Shown here one piece after another: positions 9,031-16,939 of a DNA stretch of 44,249 nucleotides. The position numbers and the translations under genes are program-made. The DNA comes from CALZIK01 sp046756565 (GTDB taxonomy: Bacteria > Acidobacteriota > Thermoanaerobaculia > Multivoradales > JAHEKO01). The notes under the pieces are model-generated. The model saw only the letters and a list, made by a program, of their open reading frames with translations. It was not told the origin of the DNA and ran no database searches. Within the stretch, counting starts at the first letter, position 1; every line of letters starts with the position of its first letter. The stretch covers positions 1 through 44,249 of the forward strand of contig JBHHWO010000019.1 in NCBI GenBank assembly GCA_046756565.1, in the 5' to 3' direction.

Positions 9031-9432
9031 TCAACTCTCCGGCAAAAGGCCTTGTTCCGCCTGTTCCTGACAGTCGATACAGTATCGCGCCCACGGAACG
9101 GCCTGCAACCGCTTGCCCGGGATCGTCTCCTCGCAATAGTCGCACTGTCCGTATGAGCCGTCGTCGAGGCGCTCGATGGCCTGCTCGACCTCGAGCAGAG
9201 CGTCACGTTCGCTCCCCGACAGCGAGAGCATGAACTCCCGGTTGTAGGCGTCGTTCGCCCGGTCCACGAGATCCTCCGCTCCCGCGTCGCTCAGGCCCTG
9301 GCCGACCCGAAGATCGTTCATGTACATGTCCATGATCTCCTGGCGCTTGGCTGCGAGTCGTTTGCGGACTATCTCCGTCTGGCGAGAGCTTCGCTTCACC
9401 GTCTTTTTCTTGCTCTTGACTGCTCTGGCCAC
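9031..9432 (-). CDS. DksA/TraR-family zinc finger protein
   Basis: A 133-residue protein with a basic N-terminus, a long charged helix region (RKRLAAKRQEIMDMYMNDLR) and a C4 zinc finger, CDYC-17 residues-CIDC, preceded by IERLDDGSYGQC, the signature of the DksA/TraR family. Family members bind RNA polymerase through the secondary channel and adjust transcription, often together with ppGpp. GTG at 9432 is preferred because it is preceded by an AGGAG-like site; an in-frame TTG at 9453 would add seven residues. The coiled-coil tip usually carries DxxDxA; here AEDLVDRAND is close. It is upstream of the LapB-like gene and is now the first intact gene of this minus-strand group. Confidence 0.88.
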   Translation of the reverse strand: MARAVKSKKKTVKRSSRQTEIVRKRLAAKRQEIMDMYMNDLRVGQGLSDAGAEDLVDRANDAYNREFMLSLSGSERDALLEVEQAIERLDDGSYGQCDYCEETIPGKRLQAVPWARYCIDCQEQAEQGLLPES

Positions 9433-9487
9433 TCCTCGTCTCCTCTCACTCAACCGCGATTTCCGTGGAACCGCACGGCGTCGAGCC

Positions 9488-9757
9488 TTACAACGGCTCG
9501 CGATGGTACTTCATTCCCCCCAAAATGGATAGGTCTCGATAGAGCTGTTCATAGAGGATGACCCGGACCAGTTCATGCGGCAGAGTAATCTTTCCGAAAG
9601 ATAATTTTTCATTCGACTTCTCGCGGACTTCGCCCGAAAGACCGAGGTCGGAGCCGACCACCAGGACCAGTGGCCGGCGGGCTCCCTCGAGGCGGCGCCT
9701 CAGCCATTCGGCCAGCTCGGCCGAGGTCCGCTGGCGGCCCCGGGAGTCGAGTGCCAC
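9488..9757 (-). pseudogene. rlmH: 5'-truncated rlmH (23S rRNA pseudouridine-1915 N3-methyltransferase)
   Basis: The 89-residue reading matches only the C-terminal part of RlmH: LDSRGRQRTSAELAEWL, then the SAM-binding trefoil knot segment LVLVVGSDLGLS and the ending ITLPHELVRVILYEQLYRDLSILGGMKYHRE. RlmH is normally about 155 residues, so roughly the first 65 are missing. The frame is cut exactly where a repeat beginning CTAGTGGCC starts (9757). A GTG happens to lie at the junction, and the frame upstream closes at a stop within the repeat (9782-9784). No RlmH N-terminus is found beyond the repeat. The remaining protein keeps the knot but lacks the N-terminal strand and helix, so it is probably not functional. 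Confidence 0.8.
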
Positions 9758-9799
9758 TAGTGGCCTGTAACACCCAAATCGCTACTACCTGGCCGGCCC
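9757..9799 (+). repeat. Copy A of the CTAGTGGCC repeat terminus, fused to truncated rlmH
   Basis: These 43 bases begin CTAGTGGCCTGTAACACCCA and match the sequence at 42896-42938 with one mismatch (9782 is C, the other copy has A). Beyond 9799 the two copies diverge. Copy A lacks the central hairpin seen in copy B, so it is probably one end of a decayed element. The remaining sequence up to the hydrolase start at 9952 holds no gene that I can support. Confidence 0.85.
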
Positions 9800-9951
9800 A
9801 GACCACCATGATTGCCGTTCTGGATCCGTGTTTCATTCCCGCCGGGCCGCGCTCCGATTCCGAAATCGGCCCAGTCTAGCGCCGCTGTCTCCGGCTCCGG
9901 CGGGCGCCGCCGGATGCCGGGAGTGTGCCGTACTGCTATCATCTGCGGCCC

Positions 9952-10962
9952 ATGGTGGCCCGAAACCGGTCCGATGAAGACCGGAAGAAACGACGTCGCG
10001 GCTTGTACAAGGCCCTCGTGCTCGGAGGCGTGGCGGTGGGCATTCCCGCCGCGGCGAACGCGATCATCGCCCGGCGCAATCGCCGTCTGGAGAGCGCGGG
10101 CTGGGGGCGAAGTCACCGATACGCCTGGAAACAGGGTGAGATCGCCTTCCAGCGGCTGGGCAGCGGCTCACCGCTGGTCTGTCTTCATTCATTCGGCCCC
10201 GGCCATGATGCCGAGGAATGGCGCGAGCTGGCCGAGCGGATGGCGAACAGCTACGAGGTCTTCGCGCCGGATTTTCTCGGCTGGGGCAGGTCGGAGAAAC
10301 CGGCGATCGCCTATGACGGCGAGCTCTATATCGAGCTCCTGGCCGACTTCCTAGAGGACGTCGTCGAAACGCCGGCCGCCGTACTCGCAGCCGGCCTGCC
10401 GGCTGCATACGCCGTACAGGTCGCGGTCGACCGGCCGGAGGCCGTCGGTGCCCTCGGACTTTCGGTGCCGTCCGGGATCGCCGTCAGCGGTGAGGAGCCG
10501 GACGTCAAAGACGCACTGGTCAACCGCATGCTGCGATTGCCGATCGTCGGAACTTCGGCTCTCAATCTCTACACCAGCCGTACGGCGATCGCCGGCCACT
10601 TGCGACGAGAAACCTTCGCGACGCCGGACCGCGTCGACGAGGCGCGGATCGAGCATCACTACCAGTCGAGTCACCAGCCCGGTTCGCACCTCGCGCTCGC
10701 GGCCTTCCTGAGCGGCTATCTGAACCACCGCATCGACGACAGCCTGTCTCGAGTGAACACGCCCACTTGGATCGCGTGGGGACGACAAGCGGCAAACCCG
10801 TCGATCGACGTCGCCGATCTCTGGATCGGTCGCATTCCCCACGCCGAGCTCGAGGTGTTCGAAGGCGCCGGCAACCTGCCGCACGCCGAGATACCGGCCC
10901 GCTTCCAGAAGCCGTTGGAGCGTTTTCTCGCCCACCTGGTATCGCCGGTCGACACGATCTGA
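9952..10962 (+). CDS. Alpha/beta hydrolase-fold protein with Pro in place of the nucleophile Ser
   Basis: A 336-residue protein with a basic N-terminus, one hydrophobic segment (KALVLGGVAVGIPAAANAII, likely a membrane anchor or signal), then an alpha/beta hydrolase fold: PLVCLHSFGPGHDAEEW, the oxyanion/HG-like part, YEVFAPDFLGWGRSEKP, and the C-terminal His in GAGNLPHAEIPARF. The nucleophile elbow, normally G-x-S-x-G/A, reads AAGLPAAYAVQVA, with CCG (Pro) where relatives have Ser. A single T-to-C change from TCG would explain it. ATG at 9952 is preferred over an in-frame GTG at 9925; TATCAT at 9937-9942 could be a -10 box for an almost leaderless transcript. Function is unknown; hydrolysis by the usual mechanism is not expected. 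Confidence 0.78.
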   Translation: MVARNRSDEDRKKRRRGLYKALVLGGVAVGIPAAANAIIARRNRRLESAGWGRSHRYAWKQGEIAFQRLGSGSPLVCLHSFGPGHDAEEWRELAERMANSYEVFAPDFLGWGRSEKPAIAYDGELYIELLADFLEDVVETPAAVLAAGLPAAYAVQVAVDRPEAVGALGLSVPSGIAVSGEEPDVKDALVNRMLRLPIVGTSALNLYTSRTAIAGHLRRETFATPDRVDEARIEHHYQSSHQPGSHLALAAFLSGYLNHRIDDSLSRVNTPTWIAWGRQAANPSIDVADLWIGRIPHAELEVFEGAGNLPHAEIPARFQKPLERFLAHLVSPVDTI

Positions 10963-11051
10963 ATCGCGCCCAACCACCGTCTCCCGGAGGCCAGGTCGGT
11001 TCACTGCCGAGCCCCGATCGCAAGTAAGATACCCGTCCGCGCAGGACCCTC

Positions 11052-14000
11052 ATGGCCGACTCGTTTCCACCTCTGCCCACGGGCTATCCGTTCCCCTCAC
11101 TCGAACTGGAAGTGCTCGAGGAGTGGAGCAAAAACGACGTGTTTCACAAGACGCTGGCCAAGACCGACGGCGGCGAGCGGTTCGTCTTCTACGAGGGACC
11201 GCCGACGGCCAACAACAAACCGCATATAGGCCACGTCCTCACCCGGGTCGTCAAGGATCTGCTACCCCGATACAAGACCATGCGCGGCTTCAGCGTCCCT
11301 CGCAAAGCCGGCTGGGACACGCACGGCTTGCCGGTCGAAATCGAGGTCGAAAAGAGCCTCGGCTTCAGTGGCAAACGGGACATCGAGACATACGGCGTGG
11401 AACGGTTCAACCGCGCCTGCCTCGAGAGCGTCCACACCTACGAAAGGCAATGGCGGGAGATGACCCATCGAGTCGGCTTCTGGGTCGACCTCGAAGACGC
11501 ATACTTCACCTATTCGAATCGCTATGTCGAGTCGGCGTGGTGGGCCCTGTCGCGCCTGCACGAAAAGGGGCTGCTCGAGAAGGGCTACAAGATCCAGCCT
11601 TATTGTGCCCGCTGCGGGACCACCCTCTCGAGCCACGAGGTGGCTCAAAACTACCAGGACACCCAGGACCCGTCGGTGTGGGTCTTGTTCCCGGTGCGCT
11701 CCGGCCAGGAAGTACGCACCACCGACGGCGAAGTCTGGCCGATTCCCGAGGGCGCCTCCCTGGTGGCATGGACGACCACGCCCTGGACGTTGCTGGGTCA
11801 CACGGGCATGGCGGCCGGTGCCGACCTCGAGTACAAGGCGGTGGCCCATCCAGGCGGTCCGGAGACGCTGCTGATCTTCGGTGCAAACCTCGAAACTCCG
11901 GTGCCCTTCGACGCCAAGGATGAGGGCAGGCAGAAGAGACTCGATCTTCGCGACCTCCCTGCGGTCGCGACTATCCGGGGCTCCGAGCTTCACGGCCTGC
12001 GCTACGACCGGCCCTACCAGGTGCCGCTTCAAGACCGGCCCACCGAGTCCCCATTCGACCCGCCACCCGGTGACGACGACGGCTGGCGCGTCTTCAATGC
12101 CGACTACGTCACCGCCTCCGAGGGCACCGGGCTGGTGCACACGGCACCGGCTTTCGGTGAGGACGACTATGCAAGCGGCCGGAAGTTGGGGCTGCCGCTT
12201 CTCATGACCGTCAACGCTCGCGGCGAGATCGACGGCGAGGGTACGGAGCCGTTTCGCGGCAAGTGGATCAAAGACGCCGATTCCGAGATCTCGCGCGAGC
12301 TCAAGGAGCGCGGACGGCTCTTGCACTCGGATCGCTATAGCCACAACTACCCGTTCTGCTGGCGCTGCGACCAGCCGCTTCTCTACTACGCCTCGCAGAG
12401 CTGGTTCGTGCGCACGACCAAGGACGGTTACAAACAGGCGCTGATCGATAAGAACCGAGACGACATCCGTTGGTCTCCGGCCCACGTCGGCGAAGGCCGT
12501 TTTGGCAAGTGGCTCGAAGGTCTGGTCGACTGGGCGCTGTCCCGCAAGCGGTACTGGGGCACCCCGCTACCGGTATGGGAATGCGACCACTGCAGCGCAA
12601 TCGAGGTGGTGGGCTCCTACAAACAGCTCTTCAGCGCCACCGAACGGGCCCTACCGGACGATCCCTACGATCGCGAGCAGTTCGATCCGCATCGGCCATT
12701 CGTCGACCGCGACTACGCCGGCGACGCCTTCGTGTGGCCCTGCAGGCAATGCGCTGAAGGCTCCATGGGCCGAGTCAGTGAAGTCATCGACGCCTGGTTC
12801 GACTCCGGCGCCATGCCCTTCGCGCAACATCACTACATCGGACAGGCCACGACCGAGTTCGACCCGGGCCGGGGTACAGGCTTTCCAGCGGACTTCATCT
12901 CCGAGGCCGTGGATCAGACCCGGGGCTGGTTCTACACCCTTCACGTTCTCGGAGTCCTGCTCTTCGACCAGGTCGCATACCGCAACTGCAAGGTGCTCGG
13001 CCACATCAACGACGAGACCGGGCGCAAGATGTCCAAGCGGCTCGGGAACGTCGTCGATCCGATGGAAGTTCTGGAAGCGACCGGTGCCGACGCCCTACGG
13101 TGGTATTTCTTCATCAACAATCCCGAGGTCAACTCACGGTTCTCGGCGCGGCTGGTGCGGGAAGGGGCTCAGAAGTTCCTGATCCCGCTCTGGAACGCGG
13201 TTTCGTTCTTCACCATCTACGCCAATCTCGACGCTTGGAAACCCGGGACCTCCGGAAACTCCGAAATCCCGTTTGCCGAGCGACCGGCGCTGGATCGGTG
13301 GATCCTCTTGCGCCTCGAGCGGCTCACTTCCAGGGTCACGGCCAGCCTCGACGACTACAACATTCTGGATGCGGCCCGAGAACTAGAGAGATTTGTCGAC
13401 GATCTCACCAACTGGTACATCCGCCGGAGTCGCGATCGTTTCTGGGCGGCCTCGACGGAGGGCGGCCGGGAGAAGGAGAGCGCCTATCAGACCCTGTACG
13501 AGACTCTCTGCCGGCTGACCCTCCTGATCGCACCATTCATGCCCTTTGCCGCCGAAGTCCTGCATCGGAATCTGATCCGCGGTCATTCGAAAAACTCCCC
13601 GGAGAGCGTCCACCTAGAGGACTGGCCCGAGACCTCGACCGAGCGCAGCGACCCGGAGCTCGAGAGCGCCATGGAGGCGGTCCAGAGGATCGTGAAGCTG
13701 GGGCACGCTGCCCGCAACGACCATCAGCTCAAGACGCGCCAGCCCCTGGCCTCGGTGACCGTGGTGACGGCGGACGATCGTACACGCGATGGCGTTCGTC
13801 CCTATCTGGATATCTTGCGCCAGGAGCTCAACGTGCGCGAGATCCTCTGGGCGGAAGACCGCTCCGAGTACGTGCATCAGGAAGTGCGACCGGACTTCCG
13901 CAGGTGCGGACCTCGCTTCGGCAAACAGATGAAGTCGCTGCAGAGGACGCTCGCGGAGGCCGACGGCGACCGGCTCGCCGCCAGTCTCCAGGCAAACGGC

Positions 14001-14414
14001 TCGATCCAGGTCGCTCTCGACGGCGAGGCGGTTGACCTGTCGGCGGCCGAGCTCGAAGTGCGCATGATCGAGAAGGAAGGCATGGCGACACAGGGCGACA
14101 GCGATTTCCTGGTCGCGCTGGATTCGAGACTCGACGACGACCTGATCACCGAGGGCAGGGCGAGAGAGATCATCAACCGGGTCCAGCAACGGCGCAAGGA
14201 TCTCGATCTCGACTACGCCGACCGGATCCGTCTGGTCTATCGCGCGGACGAACAGCTCGAGCCGGTATTCAGACAACACGGCGAGTGGATCGCCAAAGAG
14301 ACTCTCGCCGTAGCCGTCGAGCATGCCGCAGGTGACGACGACCTCGAGTCACGCCCGATCGACGAGTTGCGGTTCGCCTTCGAAGTCGAAAAAGTGAACG
14401 GGAAAGGAAATTAG
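11052..14414 (+). CDS. ileS: Isoleucyl-tRNA synthetase
   Basis: Charges tRNA-Ile with isoleucine; essential in translation. The 1120-residue product has the class I signatures HIGH (residues 58-61, in GPPTANNKPHIGHVLTRVVKD) and KMSKR (659-663). The CP1 editing domain lies between them and includes the region around WTTTPWTLLGHTG. The anticodon-binding domain follows (LDRWILLRLERLTS). The length and the long C-terminal extension without the usual zinc-finger ending fit the eukaryote-like type 2 IleRS (IleS2), a clade often naturally resistant to mupirocin; that assignment is an inference. ATG at 11052 gives the family N-terminus FPSLELEVLEEW. The next gene starts 9 bases downstream, so the two are probably co-transcribed. 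Confidence 0.96.
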   Translation: MADSFPPLPTGYPFPSLELEVLEEWSKNDVFHKTLAKTDGGERFVFYEGPPTANNKPHIGHVLTRVVKDLLPRYKTMRGFSVPRKAGWDTHGLPVEIEVEKSLGFSGKRDIETYGVERFNRACLESVHTYERQWREMTHRVGFWVDLEDAYFTYSNRYVESAWWALSRLHEKGLLEKGYKIQPYCARCGTTLSSHEVAQNYQDTQDPSVWVLFPVRSGQEVRTTDGEVWPIPEGASLVAWTTTPWTLLGHTGMAAGADLEYKAVAHPGGPETLLIFGANLETPVPFDAKDEGRQKRLDLRDLPAVATIRGSELHGLRYDRPYQVPLQDRPTESPFDPPPGDDDGWRVFNADYVTASEGTGLVHTAPAFGEDDYASGRKLGLPLLMTVNARGEIDGEGTEPFRGKWIKDADSEISRELKERGRLLHSDRYSHNYPFCWRCDQPLLYYASQSWFVRTTKDGYKQALIDKNRDDIRWSPAHVGEGRFGKWLEGLVDWALSRKRYWGTPLPVWECDHCSAIEVVGSYKQLFSATERALPDDPYDREQFDPHRPFVDRDYAGDAFVWPCRQCAEGSMGRVSEVIDAWFDSGAMPFAQHHYIGQATTEFDPGRGTGFPADFISEAVDQTRGWFYTLHVLGVLLFDQVAYRNCKVLGHINDETGRKMSKRLGNVVDPMEVLEATGADALRWYFFINNPEVNSRFSARLVREGAQKFLIPLWNAVSFFTIYANLDAWKPGTSGNSEIPFAERPALDRWILLRLERLTSRVTASLDDYNILDAARELERFVDDLTNWYIRRSRDRFWAASTEGGREKESAYQTLYETLCRLTLLIAPFMPFAAEVLHRNLIRGHSKNSPESVHLEDWPETSTERSDPELESAMEAVQRIVKLGHAARNDHQLKTRQPLASVTVVTADDRTRDGVRPYLDILRQELNVREILWAEDRSEYVHQEVRPDFRRCGPRFGKQMKSLQRTLAEADGDRLAASLQANGSIQVALDGEAVDLSAAELEVRMIEKEGMATQGDSDFLVALDSRLDDDLITEGRAREIINRVQQRRKDLDLDYADRIRLVYRADEQLEPVFRQHGEWIAKETLAVAVEHAAGDDDLESRPIDELRFAFEVEKVNGKGN

Positions 14415-14423
14415 AGGAAACAC

Positions 14424-15779
14424 ATGGCAGGAATCTTCAAGGCCTATGACGTCCGTGGGCTGTACCCCGAGCAATTGAACGAAGCCCTAGCTCGCGACAT
14501 CGGCAAGGCCTTCCCGTCGGTGCTCGACGCAGGTGAGCTCGAGCGAACCCGGTCGGTCGTGGTCAGCCGGGACATGCGCCCACACAGCGAGCCGCTCCAA
14601 GCGGCGCTGGTCGAGGGCCTGCTCAGCGCCGGGCTCGATGTTGTCGACATCGGCCTGGCCACGACACCCACAAACTATTTCGCGGTCGGACATCTTCAGG
14701 CGGCCGGTGGAATCCAAGTAACCGCCAGCCACAACCCGGCCCAGTACAACGGCCTCAAGTTCAGCCGCCACGGCGCGCGACCCGTTTCCGGAGATCACGG
14801 CATCCCGTTGCTCGAGACACTGGTCGAGGCGGGCGAGTTCGAGGCCGGCCAGACTTCGGGGGCGATCACGCGTCGGGATCTCGGTGAGGCCTACGCCGAT
14901 CATGTGCTGTCCTTCCTCGATCCGGCAACAGCGAGCGAGCCTCTCAAAGTCGTGGTAGACGCAGCCAATGGAATGGGTGCAACCTACCGTCCTTATCTGG
15001 AGAGGCTCGGCATCGAGTTCGTTCCTCTCTATTTCGAGCTCGACGGCTCGTTTCCCAACCACGAGGCGAATCCACTGAAGCTCGAGAATCTCCGGGATCT
15101 CTGCGACACGGTGCGGCGCGAGAACGCGGACCTGGGGATCTCGTTCGACGGTGACGCCGACCGGGCCGCGTTCGTCGACGAAGCCGGGGAGCCCGTCGGC
15201 AGCGATCTCGCAACGGCATTGATCGGAGGCGAGCTTCTCCGGCGCGCGTCCGGATGCCACGTTCTCTACGATCTGCGCTCGTCCCGGGCGGTCGCCGAGT
15301 ACATCTCGGAGATGGGCGGCGTCCCCGTGCGCGAGCGGGTCGGCCATTCGTTCATCAAGGCGACGCTGCGCGAGAAGAACGGCGTGTTCGGCGGCGAGCT
15401 GGCCGGGCATTACTACTTCCGCGACAACTACTACGCGGACTGCGCGCTCATGGCGGTGGTCGAGATTCTGAACCTGCTGCGTGCCCGAAAGGCTTCGATG
15501 TCGAAGATCGTCGAGCCGCTCCTGCGCTACGCCAAGAGCCCAGAGATCAACTTCACCGTCGAAGACAAGGCCGGAAAGATCGCCGAGTTGGCCGAAAAGT
15601 TCTCGGACGGCGAGATCGACTATCTGGACGGCATCACGGTCCAGTACCCGGACTGGTGGTTCAACGTGCGCCCGTCGAACACCGAGCCGTTCCTGAGGCT
15701 GGTCCTCGAGGCCGAAACCGACGACGACCTCGACCGCAGGCGGTCAGAGCTGGAAGGACTGCTCGGCACGCCGGTCTAG
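14424..15779 (+). CDS. Phosphomannomutase/phosphoglucomutase
   Basis: Interconverts hexose 1- and 6-phosphates, feeding GDP-mannose and cell-surface polysaccharide synthesis. The 451-residue product begins IFKAYDVRGLYP. The phosphoserine loop is TASHNP with Ser at residue 102. The metal-binding loop is DGDADR at 242-247. The sugar-binding loop is GGELAGHYYFRD, and the phosphate-binding loop is VRPSNTEPFLRL. This order is diagnostic of the alpha-D-phosphohexomutase family, ManB/AlgC type. The start has a GAGGAA ribosome binding site 6 bases upstream. It directly follows ileS. Preference for mannose or glucose phosphates cannot be read from sequence alone. Confidence 0.93.
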   Translation: MAGIFKAYDVRGLYPEQLNEALARDIGKAFPSVLDAGELERTRSVVVSRDMRPHSEPLQAALVEGLLSAGLDVVDIGLATTPTNYFAVGHLQAAGGIQVTASHNPAQYNGLKFSRHGARPVSGDHGIPLLETLVEAGEFEAGQTSGAITRRDLGEAYADHVLSFLDPATASEPLKVVVDAANGMGATYRPYLERLGIEFVPLYFELDGSFPNHEANPLKLENLRDLCDTVRRENADLGISFDGDADRAAFVDEAGEPVGSDLATALIGGELLRRASGCHVLYDLRSSRAVAEYISEMGGVPVRERVGHSFIKATLREKNGVFGGELAGHYYFRDNYYADCALMAVVEILNLLRARKASMSKIVEPLLRYAKSPEINFTVEDKAGKIAELAEKFSDGEIDYLDGITVQYPDWWFNVRPSNTEPFLRLVLEAETDDDLDRRRSELEGLLGTPV

Positions 15780-15819
15780 GCGCAATCGCGCCAGCTTCCG
15801 TGAAGGCACCCGCCAGCCG

Positions 15820-15847
15820 GGATTCGTCGCTTCGCTCAGAATGACAA
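15820..15847 (+). repeat. REP-like motif (GATTCGTCGCTTCGCTCAGA type)
   Basis: The sequence GATTCGTCGCTTCGCTCAGA followed by ATGACA resembles a REP-like motif that recurs between genes in many bacterial genomes; that is recalled, not computed. Only one copy is in this window. It is the first of several repeats in the gene-free stretch 15780-16145. Confidence 0.45.
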
Positions 15848-15894
15848 AGGTGAGGTCTGTGGCGCCGCGTCCCGTGGGTGCCGAAGAGGGTAGA

Positions 15895-15989
15895 TAGTAG
15901 GCGCGTGGTCGAGGAGCGAGGTAAGCGTGCTCCGAGTACGCCGAGGAGACCTTCTCGGGGCAGCCGAGCGCGGGCGGAGAGGTCCGCAG
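15895..15989. repeat. Hairpin repeat, first of a tandem pair
   Basis: Begins TAGTAGGCGCGTGG and contains GAGGAGCGAGGTAAGCGT, with a central imperfect stem around AGCGTGCTCCGAGTACGCC (15923-15941). It is a diverged direct copy of the next element: both share AGGCGC-TGG, GAGG-GCGAGGTA-GCGT, a loop and then GTACG-CGA-GA. It has no supported reading frame and lies in the 366-base gap between the phosphohexomutase and the YugP-like gene. Confidence 0.6.
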
Positions 15990-16073
15990 CTAGCAGGCGC
16001 CTGGGTGAGGGGCGAGGTAGGCGTACGAATAGTACGTCGACGAGCCCCGAGCCCAGGCAACGCCCTAGACTAG
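15990..16073. repeat. CTAG-bounded 84-base palindromic element
   Basis: Starts with CTAG at 15990 and ends with CTAG at 16070-16073, with a further CTAG at 16065. The arms pair over most of their length: GCGCCTGGG with CCCAGGCAACGC, GGGGC with GCCCC, and AGGCGTAC with GTACGTC around a GAAT-containing loop. The central part (GCGTAC-loop-GTACGTCGA) matches the core at 17037-17058. It looks like a compact non-autonomous repeat. Confidence 0.65.
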
Positions 16074-16131
16074 ATGCGGATCTATCCGCCCGAGATCGAA
16101 GTCCACCTCGAGCTCGTATCGCAGGTCGGCT

Positions 16132-16144
16132 CCCCCCCCCCCCC
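16132..16144. repeat. Homopolymer run of 13 C
   Basis: Thirteen consecutive C (G on the coding strand) lie one base after the stop codon of the YugP-like gene. Such a tract may vary in length by slippage or may be a sequencing artefact. It lies outside the coding frame, so length changes would not alter the protein. Confidence 0.9.
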
Positions 16145-16145
16145 G

Positions 16146-16844
16146 CTACCGGCGGCCGCCCAGGAGGCCGGCCCGATACAGGTAATACAGAAGCGTCATC
16201 AGGGTCGAGATCGCGGCCGCGATGTAGGTAAGCGCCGCAGCATTGAGAACCCTATCCATCCCGTCGCGCTCCTCTTCGAGCACGATTCCATTCTCTACCG
16301 CCAGCCGTTTCGCGCGCGCGGTCGCGTCGAACTCGACCGGCAGCGTCACCAGCTGGAAGAGCAGCACGGCGGAGAACATCACGACGCCGATCAGAAAGAC
16401 CTTCATGCCGAAGGCCGGGGCCGCCGACAGGAGGACGAGACCGCCGAACATCACCCAGTAGCCCAGCTTGGAGCCGATATTGGCCGTCGGCACCAGCGCC
16501 GAGCGCAGCCACAGAGGGGCGTAGTTGCGCGCGTGCTGGATCGCATGCCCGGCTTCGTGACAGGCCACTCCGACCGCGGCCACCGAGTTCGAGCCATACA
16601 CCGGCTCGGAAAGAGCCAGGGTCTTGTTCATCGGGTTGTAGTGGTCCGACAGATAGCCGCTGGTGGAGACCACTTGGACGTCGGTGATTCCGGCCCTCTC
16701 GAGCAGCCTCTTGGCGGCCTGCGCCCCGGTCAGCCCGTTTGCTGTCCGCACCTTTGAGTATTTGTTGAAGGCGCTCTTGGTCTTGAAGCTCGCCCACAGC
16801 GACAGCAGCATCGGCGGGATCAGAAACATCAGATACAAACCCAT
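16146..16844 (-). CDS. YugP-like membrane zinc metallopeptidase
   Basis: A 232-residue integral membrane protein of the neutral zinc metallopeptidase (Zn_peptidase_2/YugP) family. It has an N-terminal helix, a soluble part with ANGLTGAQAAKRLLERAGITDVQV, the family block LSDHYNPMNKTLALSEPVYGSNSVAAVGVACHEAGHAIQHA carrying the HEAGH zinc motif near residue 100, then two or three further membrane helices. Another conserved block is LPVEFDATARAKRLA. ATG at 16844 is preferred since AAGAGGAA lies 8 bases upstream; the longer frame runs through a repeat. Family members are predicted proteases of unknown substrate. It is alone in its transcript. Confidence 0.88.
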   Translation of the reverse strand: MGLYLMFLIPPMLLSLWASFKTKSAFNKYSKVRTANGLTGAQAAKRLLERAGITDVQVVSTSGYLSDHYNPMNKTLALSEPVYGSNSVAAVGVACHEAGHAIQHARNYAPLWLRSALVPTANIGSKLGYWVMFGGLVLLSAAPAFGMKVFLIGVVMFSAVLLFQLVTLPVEFDATARAKRLAVENGIVLEEERDGMDRVLNAAALTYIAAAISTLMTLLYYLYRAGLLGGRR

Positions 16845-16939
16845 GATCGGTTCCTCTTGAACGGATAGAAGACCGAGGCGCGTAGCCTCCGCCTCGACAC
16901 TTCCAACGATTCCATGCCCGCCCGAATTCCCTTCGGACT

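Noticed and set aside
9757..9879. A complete copy of the CTAGTGGCC element ending at CTAG 9876-9879
   Set aside because: The right-hand sequence does not form an inverted copy of the left terminus, so only the left end is reported.
11262..12485. Antisense frame of 407 codons under ileS
   Set aside because: It is opposite a clear, motif-complete ileS, and its residue composition is that of a reversed reading.
15776..15779. CTAG at the phosphohexomutase stop codon as an element boundary
   Set aside because: No TGTCC or TGGCC terminus or paired arm follows; a four-base match alone is not evidence.
15878..16231. Open frames in the gap after the phosphohexomutase gene
   Set aside because: They are Arg/Pro/Ser-rich, cross hairpin repeats and the C13 run, and have no ribosome binding site.
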